This document shows, piece by piece, positions 54,831-64,000 of a DNA stretch of 64,000 bases. This DNA is from Archivesica marissinica. Taxonomy: Eukaryota > Mollusca > Bivalvia > Venerida > Vesicomyidae. The DNA lies in NCBI GenBank assembly GCA_014843695.1, contig CM026390.1:97973686-98037685 (forward strand). The letters run 5' to 3'. The notes under the pieces are model-generated. The model saw only the letters and a program-made list of their open reading frames with translations. It did not search any database and was not told the origin of the DNA. The stretch's first letter is position 1; each line of letters begins with the position of its first letter. Both the position numbers and the translations under genes were made by a program.

Positions 54831-55515
54831 TGATCAGGCAAAATATGTGGACGCCTGTTCCCAGGCTAGATTTTGGATAATTCTGATCAGGCAAAATATG
54901 TGGACGCCTGTTCCCAGGCTAGATTTTGGATAATTCTGATCAGGCAAAATATGTGGACGCCTGTTCCCAGGCTAGATTTTGGATAATTCTGATCAGGCAA
55001 AATATGTCGACGCCTGTTCCCAGGCTAGATTTTGGATAATTCTGATCAGGCAAAATATGTCGACGCCTGTTCCCAGGCTAGATTTTGGATAATTCTGATC
55101 AGGCAAAATATGTCGACGCCTGTTCCCAGGCTAGATTTTGGATAATTCTGATCAGGCAAAATATGTCGACGCCTGTTCCCAGGCTAGATTTTGGATAATT
55201 CTGATCAGGCAAAATATGTCGACGCCTGTTCCCAGGCTAGATTTTGGATAATTCTGATCAGGCAAAATATGTCGACGCCTGTTCCCAGGCTAGATTTTGG
55301 ATAATTCTGATCAGGCAAAATATGTCGACGCCTGTTCCCAGGCTAGATTTTGGATAATTCTGATCAGGCAAAATATGTCGACGCCTGTTCCCAGGCTAGA
55401 TTTTGGATAATTCTGATCAGGCAAAATATGTCGACGCCTGTTCCCAGGCTAGATTTTGGATAATTCTGATCAGGCAAAATATGTCGACGCCTGTTCCCAG
55501 GCTAGATTTTGGATA
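54831..55515. repeat. 53-bp array, ~13 units
   Basis: TGATCAGGCAAAATATGTCG, ACGCCTGTTCCCAGGCTAGA, TTTTGGATAATTC. Units 1-3 have GTGGACG; units 4 onward have GTCGACG (a SalI site), a single step change along the array. Confidence 0.97.
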
Positions 55516-55618
55516 TAGAATTATGAGGCTTTGAAGATCACTACCGGTAGTTTTACTAAACCAATTTCAACAATGCAAGTCTAGCGCTGTACATTATCGT
55601 GCTCCTCTTGGTTCAGTT

Positions 55619-55861
55619 TTAACCCATTCAACACCAAGTAACTGACATGGACTGGTCCATGATATTTTTAGACCAATAAATTAATAACAAAATTACATTT
55701 GGATCAGTTCATTTATCAAAATGGGTAAAAAAAATCTAAACATAGTTATATTACTTGAAAAAAGTGCAGATCCTGATGAGACGGCTCGTCACGAGCCGGC
55801 TCATCTGGATCTACACGTTTTTGTAAGCCAATTTAGAGGTCTGTGGTGTTGAAAGGGTTAA
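55619..55861 (+). mobile_element. TTAA MITE T1
   Basis: TTAACCCATTCAACACCAAG to GGTGTTGAAAGGGTTAA. Confidence 0.9.
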
Positions 55862-55879
55862 TGGAGTTAAACTCAAGCT

Positions 55880-56240
55880 CGGCCAAATGTCGAGGGTCAA
55901 ATTGGATTTTAAACTGGATCCTTCCATAATTCGAAAGTCGAGGGTACTTTGTGGACATTTGTTACGGCAATGGTTTTTTCTTTCATTTTTGAATGAGACT
56001 GAGTTCAATTTGAGATAACTGGTTGACCGTATTCCATTACAAATCTTAAAAAATTACACTGATGCACAACAATAATTCACAAACAAACAAGCATTAATAA
56101 AGTTCCAACAAATAAAAAAAACAAAATTCAACTTTTTTTTCAAATTTCTTTTTGTTTGTTTGTCGTCCATAAGTCGACGTACTTTTCTCACATTTCTGGA
56201 TGAGAAAAAGGTCGACTTATGGCCGGGAATATACAGTATG
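55880..56240 (+). mobile_element. Element J, longest copy
   Basis: AATGTCGAGGGTCAAATTGG, GGATCCTTCCATAATTCGAA, then an end region CATAAGTCGACGTAC ... GTCGACTTATGGCCGGGAAT with its own 50-bp inverted fold and TACAGTA at the border. No ORF. Confidence 0.65.
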
Positions 56241-56394
56241 TGATTTTTGATGAAGTTATCTCCCCATAACATTACTAGACGCCACGCCACCATTGTGTTT
56301 GCCAGTTTTACTATTGGTAAAGCAGTGTTTCTTGTGTATAATCACATAGAGAGATATTCCTTGATTTGATTGAAATCTGGCATTTTAACTGCAG

Positions 56395-57470
56395 TGTATG
56401 CTCAACCAATCAGAATACTTAGTATTGTATCTCTCAGAATTTGTGAGAAATTTCGTTGTTTCTAGTACCACTTCGCAGTTGGTATTCAACAATCCAGATA
56501 GCTATCTCTCAAATCTTTAGTATTCTCAACCAATCTAAATGCTGTATGTCTCAAATCTTCAGTATTCTCAACCAATCCAGTATTCTCAACCAATCTAAAT
56601 GCTGTATGTCTCAAATCTTCAGTATTCTCAACCAATCTAAATGCTGTATGTCTCAAATCTTCAGTATTCTCAACCAATCTAAATGGCTGTATGTCTCAAA
56701 TCTTCAGTATTCTCAACCAATCTAAATGCTGTATGTCTCAAATCTTCAGTATTCTCAACCAATCTAAATGGCTGTATGTCTCAAATCTTCAGTATTCTCA
56801 ACCAATCTAAATGCTGTATGTCTCAAATCTTCAGTATTCTCAACCAATCTAAATGCTGTATGTCTCAAATCTTCAGTATTCTCAACCAATCTAAATGCTG
56901 TATGTCTCAAATCTTCAGTATTCTCAACCAATCTAAATGGCTGTATGTCTCAAATCTTCAGTATTATCAACCAATCTAAATGGCTGTATGTCTCAAATCT
57001 TCAGTATTCTCAACCAATCTGAATGGCGGTGTGTCTCAAATCTTCAGTATTATCAACCAATCTAAATGGCTGTATGTCTCAAATCTTCAGTATTCTCAAC
57101 CAATCTAAATGGCTGTATGTCTCAAATCTTCAGTATTCTCAACCAATCTAAATGGCTGTATGTCTTTTTTTTTGTGTTGTTATCTTCAGTATTTCACCAA
57201 TCTAAATGGCTGTATGTCACAAATCTGCAGTATTATCAACCAATCTAAATGGCTGTGTGTCTCCAATCTGCAGTATTATCAACCATTCTAAATGGCTGTA
57301 TGTCTCAAATCTTCAGTATTCTCAACCAATCTAAATGGCTGTACGTCTCAATTCTTCAGTATTATCAACCAATCAGAATGGCTGTGTGTCTCCAATCTGC
57401 AGTATTATCAACCAATCAGAATGGCTGTGTGTCTCCAATCTGCAGTATTCTCAACCATACAATCAGAAAT
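56395..57470. repeat. 42/43-bp array with CCAAT motifs, block 1
   Basis: Units TCTCAAATCTTCAGTATTCT, CAACCAATCTAAATGGCTGT, ATG. A looser forerunner unit (CTCAACCAATCAGAATACTT) stands at 56400. About 23 units, more varied toward the right, where AATCAGAATGG returns. Confidence 0.95.
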
Positions 57471-57474
57471 ACAT

Positions 57475-57840
57475 AGTTCCCACGGCCTGTGATAACACTG
57501 ATAAGATCCAATCTTGGCCGCCATTTTGATTGGCAAGTTTTATAAATGGCAATTTCAGGATTTTACTAGTAATTCTTTAATTGCAATAACTTAATTAATT
57601 TTGGTTTCTTAATATAAAATTTGGTATGATTTTAAATGTATTGAAATGCACTTTTTAAATATTAATATATTTTTTGACAATGATGTATGGATTATAAATT
57701 ATATGAACTTAACTTGTACGTATTTTTGAAAATCTCTTTTCACAGTTGAAATATTAATATACAGGTAAATTATTATTTATTTGTTATTGATACAAAATTT
57801 GTGAAATGATACAAAAAATATGTCCACGGAGAGCTTTCCA
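57475..57840. other. Spacer between the two CCAAT blocks
   Basis: AT-rich single-copy sequence with no ORF. Confidence 0.4.
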
Positions 57841-57844
57841 ACAA

Positions 57845-58290
57845 TGTATCAGAGTGGCTGTGTCTCTCAAATTTTCAGTATTCTCAACCAATCAGAGTGG
57901 CTGTGTCTCTCAAATTTTCAGTATTCTCAACCAATCAGAGTGGCTGTGTCTCTCAAATTTTCAGTATTCTCAACCAATCAGAGTGGCTGTGTCTCTCAAA
58001 TTTTCAGTATTCTCAACCAATCAGAGTGGCTGTGTCTCTCAAATTTTCAGTATTCTCAACCAATCAGAGTGGCTGTGTCTCTCAAATTTTCAGTATTCTC
58101 AACCAATCAGAGTGGCTGTGTCTCTCAAATTTTCAGTATTCTCAACCAATCAGAGTGGCTGTGTCTCTCAAATTTTCAGTATTCTCAACCAATCAGATAA
58201 ATTTTCAGTATTCTCAACCAATCAGAATGGTTGTGTCTCTCAAATCTTCAGTATATCTCAACCAATCAGAATTGCAGTACCCCTGTGTGC
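57845..58290. repeat. 43-bp array with CCAAT motifs, block 2
   Basis: About 10 nearly identical units: TCTCAAATTTTCAGTATTCT, CAACCAATCAGAGTGGCTGT, GTC. More homogeneous than block 1. Long frames (126-167 codons) are by-products. Confidence 0.96.
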
Positions 58291-58459
58291 TAGATTGACC
58301 CTGAGATAGAATTGCCGTATATCCCATGCGCATTGCAATATCTGAAACTGACAAATCTCTCATTAATATAAATGTAAATCACAGTGAATCCAATCTAGTG
58401 TGTATGTATATTATGTTAAAACCTTTGATAATCATGCAGCAATTAGAGATAAACCAGGG

Positions 58460-58688
58460 TTAACCCATTCAACCCCAAGTATCTGACATGGACTGGTGCA
58501 TGCTATATTTAGACCAATAAATTAATAAGAAAATTACCTTTGGACCAGTTCATTTATCAAAATGGGTAATTTTATCTAAAAATAGTAATAATTATTACTG
58601 GCAAAAAAGTGCAGATCCTGATGAGACGGCTCGTCACGAGCCAGCTCATCTGGATCTACACTTTTCATAAGCCTATTTAGAGGGTTAA
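58460..58688 (+). mobile_element. TTAA MITE T1
   Basis: TTAACCCATTCAACCCCAAG to TTTAGAGGGTTAA; about 15 bp before the right end (GTCTGTGGTGTTGAA) are missing. Confidence 0.88.
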
Positions 58689-58689
58689 T

Positions 58690-59099
58690 ATGCTGGTTCT
58701 CAGTTAACTCATAGCCGATCAAATGGTGCTTGATAGTGGATACTCGGTGACCTGCTTTAGAAAGTTTGGGCGTCACATTAGCGTCTAAAATTTTTAAAAC
58801 ACATACTTAGTACCATTCTTGCTTGTTACTTCTATATCGAACTTGTACTGTTTTGTATGGCAAGATCGAGGCATAATTGTGTGAATTAAGTCAATTTAGT
58901 TATTAAATCTGCAATTTCTTTACGATTTATCTTTCCAAATGATCAAATTACGCATTTTCTCCTCTATAATTTTCACAATAATTGATCTAATTAAGCAATT
59001 TATTATACAGCTACTGCATGATCTTCTTTTAATACTTTGTTTTGGTATATACATGTGCAAATGTAAATCACTCTTTATTATTTATTATTATGATATATA
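58690..59099. other. Unassigned stretch
   Basis: AT-rich; nothing recognised. Confidence 0.4.
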
Positions 59100-59168
59100 C
59101 CGTAAAACCTCTAATTCGGACTTTTCCCGGACCGGAAAAAACGTCTCCTTTAGAGGGTTTTCTGGATT
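59100..59168. mobile_element. Very short pogo/Tigger-like foldback
   Basis: CCGTAAAACCTCTAATTCGG at the left and CCTTTAGAGGGTTTTCTGG at the right are inverted versions of each other with some mismatches, in the style of Tigger ends. Confidence 0.45.
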
Positions 59169-59280
59169 TGGGCTTCAATATTTGTTAGAATTTCAGACAT
59201 GTCAGATTTGTGTATGATATACTCATTTTTATGAAATATATTTGTCGAAGTAAGAAATAAAATAATTTGGAAATATTATT

Positions 59281-59400
59281 AACCGTATTTACCCGCCCAT
59301 TATTAAAGTCGATGAAAAAGTTGGTTTTAAGTTGGATCCTTCCACAAGTCGAAGGTAGTTTGTGGACATATGGCAGTCATTACGACAATGGTTTTATCTC
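59281..59400 (+). mobile_element. Element J fragment
   Basis: CCGTATTTACCCGCCCATTA, TTAAGTTGGATCCTTCCACA, ACGACAATGGTTTTATCTCT. Confidence 0.6.
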
Positions 59401-59404
59401 TCAT

Positions 59405-59825
59405 TTTTTGAACAATTTTTTTTTATACAATTTTTTTTAAGGACGCCATCACATGATTTCTCACTTCTATAAATTCTGACTTACAATGAACCTTGCTGGT
59501 GTGTATTATGAAAGTTGTAAGTCAGTTATCATTGTTGAAATGTTTCAAATAATTTGTGTTCCCTAGTAAGATTTCTTTCTCAAGCTCTTCATGTACATTC
59601 TTTTGACATTATTCGTGGCAATGAAAACCTGCAATATTGGTGAAACTATTTTCCTTTGTTACAAAATGGTGGCTTATTAAAATTCTGCCCCATGTCTTTA
59701 TTCTGAAGAAATTGAGTGTAGACTTACAGTATAATTTAAAATGCAAATTGTTTGCTGAACGGGTATTTTGTGGTGATGAGCATGAACTAGCATGATTTGA
59801 AAATATGCTGTCAATCATATTGTCA
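59405..59825. other. Mostly unassigned; H1 scrap at its start
   Basis: 59440-59495 (GATTTCTCACTTCT, CAATGAACCTTG) is an H1 end. The remainder shows nothing. Confidence 0.4.
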
Positions 59826-59831
59826 CAAGAG

Positions 59832-60576
59832 CAGAGATCATTCTAGAGGGTGATGTGGGCGAACTAAGTCGCCCTAGTGACACTGACTGCTCTCTCCCCC
59901 CCCCCACTTCGCCCTAAAAACATTTTTTGTTTACAATTTCCTACCAAATTTCGTCCAGTAAGAGATACACTGGCCCATTATAAAGCACTCCTTTTATTCA
60001 AATGTTGTATTTAATGGTGATACTGTGCACTTTAACCCTTTCAACCCCACAGGCCTCTAAATAGGCTTATGAAAAGTGTAGATCCAGATGAGCCGGCTCG
60101 TAACGAGCCGTCTCATCAGAATCTGCACTTTTTTGCCAGTAATAATTATTACTATTTTTAGATAAAATTACCCATTTTGATAAATGAACTGATCCAAATG
60201 TAATTTTGTTATTAATTTATTGGTCTAAAAATATCATGGACCAGTCCATGTCAGTTACTTGGGGTTGAAAGGGTTAACCCTATTTTGAAATTTATTAAAT
60301 AACCCCATTTAAGGATGCAATCGCGCGCCTTCTCACTTCTCCCAAATAGACTGGGCAGATTATGCGAAAATGTTCATATTAATAGTGATGGAGGCATTTA
60401 ATGTTTACGGCTGGCAAACAACATTTTTAGATGTATCTATATGTTCTAAATCAACGCTTAACCCTTAAATGTGACAAATCCAAAATGGCCGCCACAGGAA
60501 CTTGACATTGAATTCATAATGGGTCATATCTTTGGTACCAAACAAGGTAAATAATTCTGATCTAGAATGAACCCTG
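59832..60576 (-). mobile_element. MITE H1 carrying two insertions
   Basis: CAGAGATCATTCTAG to CTAGAATGAACCCTG with CAAGAG at 59826-59831 and 60577-60582. T1 sits at 60032-60277. A further ~200 bp of unknown sequence (about 60349-60550) interrupts CTTCTCCCAAAT / AATTCTGATCTAG, with AAAT-like flanks. Confidence 0.9.
60032..60277 (-). mobile_element. TTAA MITE T1 nested in H1
   Basis: TTAACCCTTTCAACCCCACA to GGGGTTGAAAGGGTTAA. Uninterrupted H1 copies have a single TTAA at this place, so the TTAA was duplicated on insertion. Confidence 0.93.
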
Positions 60577-60594
60577 CAAGAGACATCATTTTGT

Positions 60595-60725
60595 TTATAC
60601 AAATTTATTTGAGCTCAATTACAACATTAGATTAATCGCTCTTCTTGAGCCCTCATTCCTGATGGAGTCCATCGCCATGAGGGAGAGAGAAGTAGCAATA
60701 TGGAACTAAGCGTCTTGTCTTAAAG
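60595..60725 (-). mobile_element. SINE C, 3' part, worn
   Basis: TACAAATTTATTTGAGCTCA, CCTCATTCCTGATGGAGTCC, AAGCGTCTTGTCTTAAAG. Confidence 0.75.
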
Positions 60726-60847
60726 TCTGAATGACACAGCGAAAATTGGTAGTCTGGTACTCCATACATTATCTCCCAGTGCTTGTGCTTGAAGTCATGA
60801 AATTGCAATGAAACCAGACTGCAAAAACAATTGTCTCGAAAACCGTA

Positions 60848-61033
60848 TCAACTCTTTGCACGCTAGCGGTAAAATCACAGTCAAATATATATTTCATTGT
60901 ATCATTACATGATATTCTATGGCATTTATTTCCAGAGTTTTCAGCATTAATAATATAAAAACACATTGAATTGTCGTCTGCTACAAGTATTTGAGCTATG
61001 TATAGCTATTTTACCCAGAATGCAAAGAGCTAA
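60848..61033. mobile_element. MITE T4, complete
   Basis: TCAACTCTTTGCACGCTAGC to ACCCAGAATGCAAAGAGCTAA: inverted ends over about 12 bp. Inside ATTGTCGTCTGCTACAAGTA. Confidence 0.8.
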
Positions 61034-61620
61034 ATGACTAATCTATTCAGGGAGGCATCGTTCATGCAGTCACAAATATTGTTAAATGAATGCAAAGAGC
61101 TAAATGACTAATCTATTGAGGGAGGCATCGTTCATGCAGTCACAAATATTGATAAATGAATGCAAAGAGCTAAATGACTAATCTATTGAGGGAGGCATCG
61201 TTCATGCAGTCACAAATATTGATAAATGAATGCAAAGAGCTAAATGACTAATCTATTGAGGGAGGCATCGTTCATGCAGTCACAAATATTGATAAATGAA
61301 TGCAAAGAGCTAAATGACTAATCTATTGAGGGAGGCATCGTTCATGCAGTCACAAATATTGATAAATGAATGCAAAGAGCTAAATGACTAATCTATTGAG
61401 GGAGGCATCGTTCATGCAGTCACAAATATTGATAAATGAATGCAAAGAGCTAAATGACTAATCTATTGAAGGAGGCATCGTTCATGCAGTCACAAATATT
61501 GATAAATGAATACAAAGGGCTAAATGACTAATCTATTGAGGGAGGCATCGTTCATGCAGTCACAAATATTGATAAATGAATACAAAGGGCTAAATGACTA
61601 ATCTATTCAGGGAGGCATGC
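61018..61620. repeat. 70-bp array starting inside the T4 end
   Basis: Unit starts at 61018, 61088, 61158, 61228, 61298, 61368, 61438, 61508 and 61578 (partial). Each begins GAATGCAAAGAGCTAAATGA, the T4 right terminus, then CTAATCTATTGAGGGAGGCA and TCGTTCATGCAGTCACAAAT. Confidence 0.96.
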
Positions 61621-61789
61621 ATGAATGCAAATGTAACACATAGATATTATGCGTCTCAGAGCGACACATTCAAGTGTCAATTAACTTGTGCATATTACCC
61701 CCTCCCCCCTCCATTCCCCTCCCTCTTCAAAGGCATTCCCTCCGGAACCTGCTTAACAAAAAACTGCAGAAAGTGGCCAGATTTGACAT

Positions 61790-62250
61790 TAACTCTTTGC
61801 ATGCTGGGTAAAACAACTGCTATATTATAGTTCAAATAATTGTAGCAGACGACAATCAATTAATGTGTTTTCTAATGTGCAGGGTTCATTCTAGGTCAGA
61901 ATTTTGGGAGAAGTGAGAAAGCACATGATTGCTTCCTTAAATGGTGTTCTTTAATATACTTCTGCAAAATAGGGTTAAAATGCACAGTACAACCATTAAA
62001 TACAACATTTGAATAGAAGGAGTGCTTTATAATGGGCCAGTGTATCTTACTAGACACAATTTTGTTTGAAAATCGTAAAAACGAAAAAATAAAACAATTT
62101 TTGTTTTAGGGAGAAGTGGGGCCCCAGAGGGCGAAGTCAGGGTCCCTAGGGCGACTATTTCGCCCATATCGCCCTCTAGAATGATCCCTGAATGTGTAGT
62201 TGAAAAGTCTGGAAATATGTCCTGGAATCCCATGCAAAGGTGAAGCTGCA
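61790..62250 (+). mobile_element. MITE T4 split by H1
   Basis: Left TTAACTCTTTGCATGCTGGG at 61790, right TGTAGTTGAAAAGTCTGGAA after 62190; the far end (CCCATGCAAAGG) is worn. Confidence 0.7.
61880..62190 (+). mobile_element. MITE H1, 6-bp TSD
   Basis: CAGGGTTCATTCTAGG to CTAGAATGATCCCTG; AATGTG at 61874-61879 and 62191-62196. Confidence 0.92.
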
Positions 62251-62269
62251 ACATATATATACACAGGAA

Positions 62270-62536
62270 ATAACACACTGGACTGGTAATCCAGAGATCG
62301 CAGGTTCGATCCCCCATCTGACCCTAATAAAATTAACAATCTTGCAGATGGGACTTTAAACCGAGGTCTTGTGTCGGTGCTGTACACTGTGCATGTAAAA
62401 GAACCAGAGGATACTCTGGAATGGGTCTCTGTCTGTATCATTGCACTATCCTCCAAAAATCTGAAATGACTAATCTCTTCAGGAGACGTCGCTCATATGG
62501 GCAACTGGTAGCGATGATAAATAAACGCAAAACACA
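62270..62536 (+). mobile_element. SINE A, head cut
   Basis: Starts at TAACACACTGGACTGGTAAT, then complete. Confidence 0.88.
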
Positions 62537-62752
62537 CAGAAATAAGAAAATGTAAATCTGCATGTTTCAACCTTTAACATAAAGAAAGTGTTCTCTAGCT
62601 TGATATGGATGGATTTATAACAGCCATAAATGACATATGATATAAAATTGTATAACTCACAAAATGTGGACTATTTCCTTATATTATTACCCTGCTGGTT
62701 CTCTGCTTTGTGGTTTAATATATTGCGTTTTACTTTCATTGCTGTGTTAAAT

Positions 62753-62984
62753 TAACTCTGGATACCGTTCAAACAGTATTTGCAAAGATCATAGAGCCAG
62801 ATCAGCTGCCACAGAACGTGCCGTCTGAACAGACTCTATGCTGTTTGATATTCAGATGATCTTGCTAAGACACTTGGCTATGTAGCAAACAACATAGATC
62901 CTGATCAGCGTGATGCTGCGGCTGATTTGGATCTATGTTGTTTGCAAAAGCCTTTAAATGTATCCAGAATGAAATGGGTTAAAT
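62753..62984 (+). mobile_element. TTAA MITE T3
   Basis: TTAACTCTGGATACCGTTCA to AATGAAATGGGTTAA, with ATAGATCCTGATCAGCGTGA and GATCTATGTTGTTTGCAAAA inside. Confidence 0.82.
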
Positions 62985-63231
62985 GCGTTTCATTTTTGAA
63001 GTTCTGACTTTTTTTAAATGTTCCAAATTGTACCCTTTATAGTCTGTTTGTTATGTTTTAACATTTTAGATCCACTGTGTACATTGACCTAGAGGAAGTG
63101 AGATATTTGAACAAGGTTTTAGATGGTTAACAAAAGGGTCAAAGAGAACATTATTTTTTTGGGGTACATTTTAAGCAGTATCGCATTACAGTTTAGTGCC
63201 TTTACTGACTCTGTATGCACGCACATTTGTA

Positions 63232-63475
63232 TTTTTATGCCCCCCCCCCTGGAAGAAATTTCTTCGGGTGCATATAGTTTTTGCACTATCCGTCCGTGTG
63301 TGTGTCCATCCTAGACAATACGTCCTGTCTGTGCTGTAACATCTTTGGCTGTGTAGGGATTTCAAAACTATGTGCCACAAATGTTAGCAATATAGAGGTG
63401 ATGTATCGTACACGTGACCCAGGTCTGTAGCTTCAAGGTCAAGGTCACACTTCAGGGGGGATTTGAAATTTCTCC
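63232..63475 (+). repeat. Dispersed repeat with poly-C and GTCCGTGTGT
   Basis: ATGCCCCCCCCCCTGGAAGA, TTTCTTCGGGTGCATATAGT, CTATCCGTCCGTGTGTGTGT, AGGTCAAGGTCACACTTCAG. I recognise this type as a common bivalve repeat, but only fragments (36350, 54300) share it here. Confidence 0.55.
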
Positions 63476-63564
63476 CAAGTGCTTTTAATCATTCTAACAA
63501 ATTATTATGTTACCTCTGAATGTGTATTGTGTACAAAAGCATGTTTAATAAACAACTGCATGGG

Positions 63565-63850
63565 TTCATATGTGAAATTAGTACATAAAACATGTGAAAT
63601 TAGTGCATGCAATATGAAATTAATACACAAAAATGTGAAATTTGTATATAAAAACTGTAAATTTAATAGAACATAGAAAATGTGATATTAGTGCATAGTA
63701 AATGTGAAATTAGTCCACAAAACATTATGTTATATTAATACATAAAACATTGTTAAATTAGTACACAAAATGTGAAATTAGTACATTAACATAAAATGTA
63801 AAATTAGTACATTAAATGTGAAATTAATACAAACTGTGAATTTGTGAATA
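63565..63850. repeat. Degenerate ~20-bp minisatellite
   Basis: TGTGAAATTAGTACATAAAA-like units with many changes. Confidence 0.85.
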
Positions 63851-63864
63851 GAAACATAATGTGA

Positions 63865-64000
63865 AATCAGTATGTACAGATGGGAAATCAGTATGTACAG
63901 ATGGGAAATCAGTATGTACACACACAGATGGGAAATCAGTATGTACACACACAGATGGGAAATCAGTATGTACACACACATATGGGAAATCAGTATGTAC
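63865..64000. repeat. 20-28-bp array cut by window end
   Basis: GATGGGAAATCAGTATGTAC, with an (AC)n spacer growing from none to about 8 bases. Continues beyond the window. Confidence 0.93.

Noticed and set aside
56456..58309. Many frames of 60-167 codons (SQIFSILNQS period)
   Set aside because: By-products of the 42/43-bp CCAAT array, present in several frames at once.

Overview
The window reads as intergenic and intronic DNA of an AT-rich animal genome. A bivalve mollusc is most likely, by inference from the tRNA-derived SINE families, TTAA-flanked MITEs and non-LTR reverse-transcriptase tails, which resemble bivalve repeats I know; no species is assigned. There is no operon-like gene packing, no rRNA, no standalone tRNA and no CRISPR. 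Nearly all long open frames are artefacts of tandem repeats whose unit has no stop codon. The only host-gene candidate is one 101-codon, phase 0/0 exon of a tetratricopeptide (TPR) protein at 44305-44607 (+), resembling TTC28 or STI1/HOP. All other coding signal is decayed transposon: three non-LTR reverse-transcriptase fragments (327-559 +, about 6456-6705 -, 11826-12056 +) and two hAT transposase fragments (30741-31344 and 34755-34850, both +).

Layout. 1-4 kb: end of a pogo-like MITE, a LINE 3' end, then two large arrays (31/32-bp and 53-bp units) that both carry the MITE's terminal sequence. 4-8.5 kb: SINEs, a reverse-transcriptase relic, foldback elements and a hAT-type MITE. 8.6-11 kb: a CA/CCACA microsatellite with exactly 1000 N (9252-10251), bounded by convergent SINE tails. 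11-20 kb: a LINE tail, dense SINE and MITE copies, and a 42-bp array with alternating units. 20-26 kb: a MITE expanded internally by 118-bp repeats, with its unexpanded sister 3 kb away. 26-30 kb: a GAT-bearing minisatellite and a 67-unit, 35-bp hairpin satellite. 30-35 kb: a hAT relic nested in a pogo-like MITE, then a 52-bp array ending exactly on a second hAT 3' end. 35-44 kb: 72-, 141-, 26- and 35-bp arrays separated by SINEs. 44-46 kb: the TPR exon and start of its intron. 46-64 kb: more minisatellites (26, ~17, 22, 53, 42/43, 70 bp) alternating with TTAA MITEs, 6-bp-TSD MITEs and SINEs.

How the parts relate. At several independent loci a tandem array starts in, or is made from, the end or inside of a MITE family that also occurs unexpanded in the window. 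The clearest case is 20940-22354, whose length equals the 240-bp progenitor plus ten extra 118-bp units minus a 7-bp deletion plus a 2-bp insertion, with the unit bounded by a short direct repeat already present in the progenitor. This conversion of MITEs to satellites is the most noteworthy pattern here. Repeat family names (SINE A-F, P, T1-T4, H1, J, L, G, H) are local labels given in this annotation.
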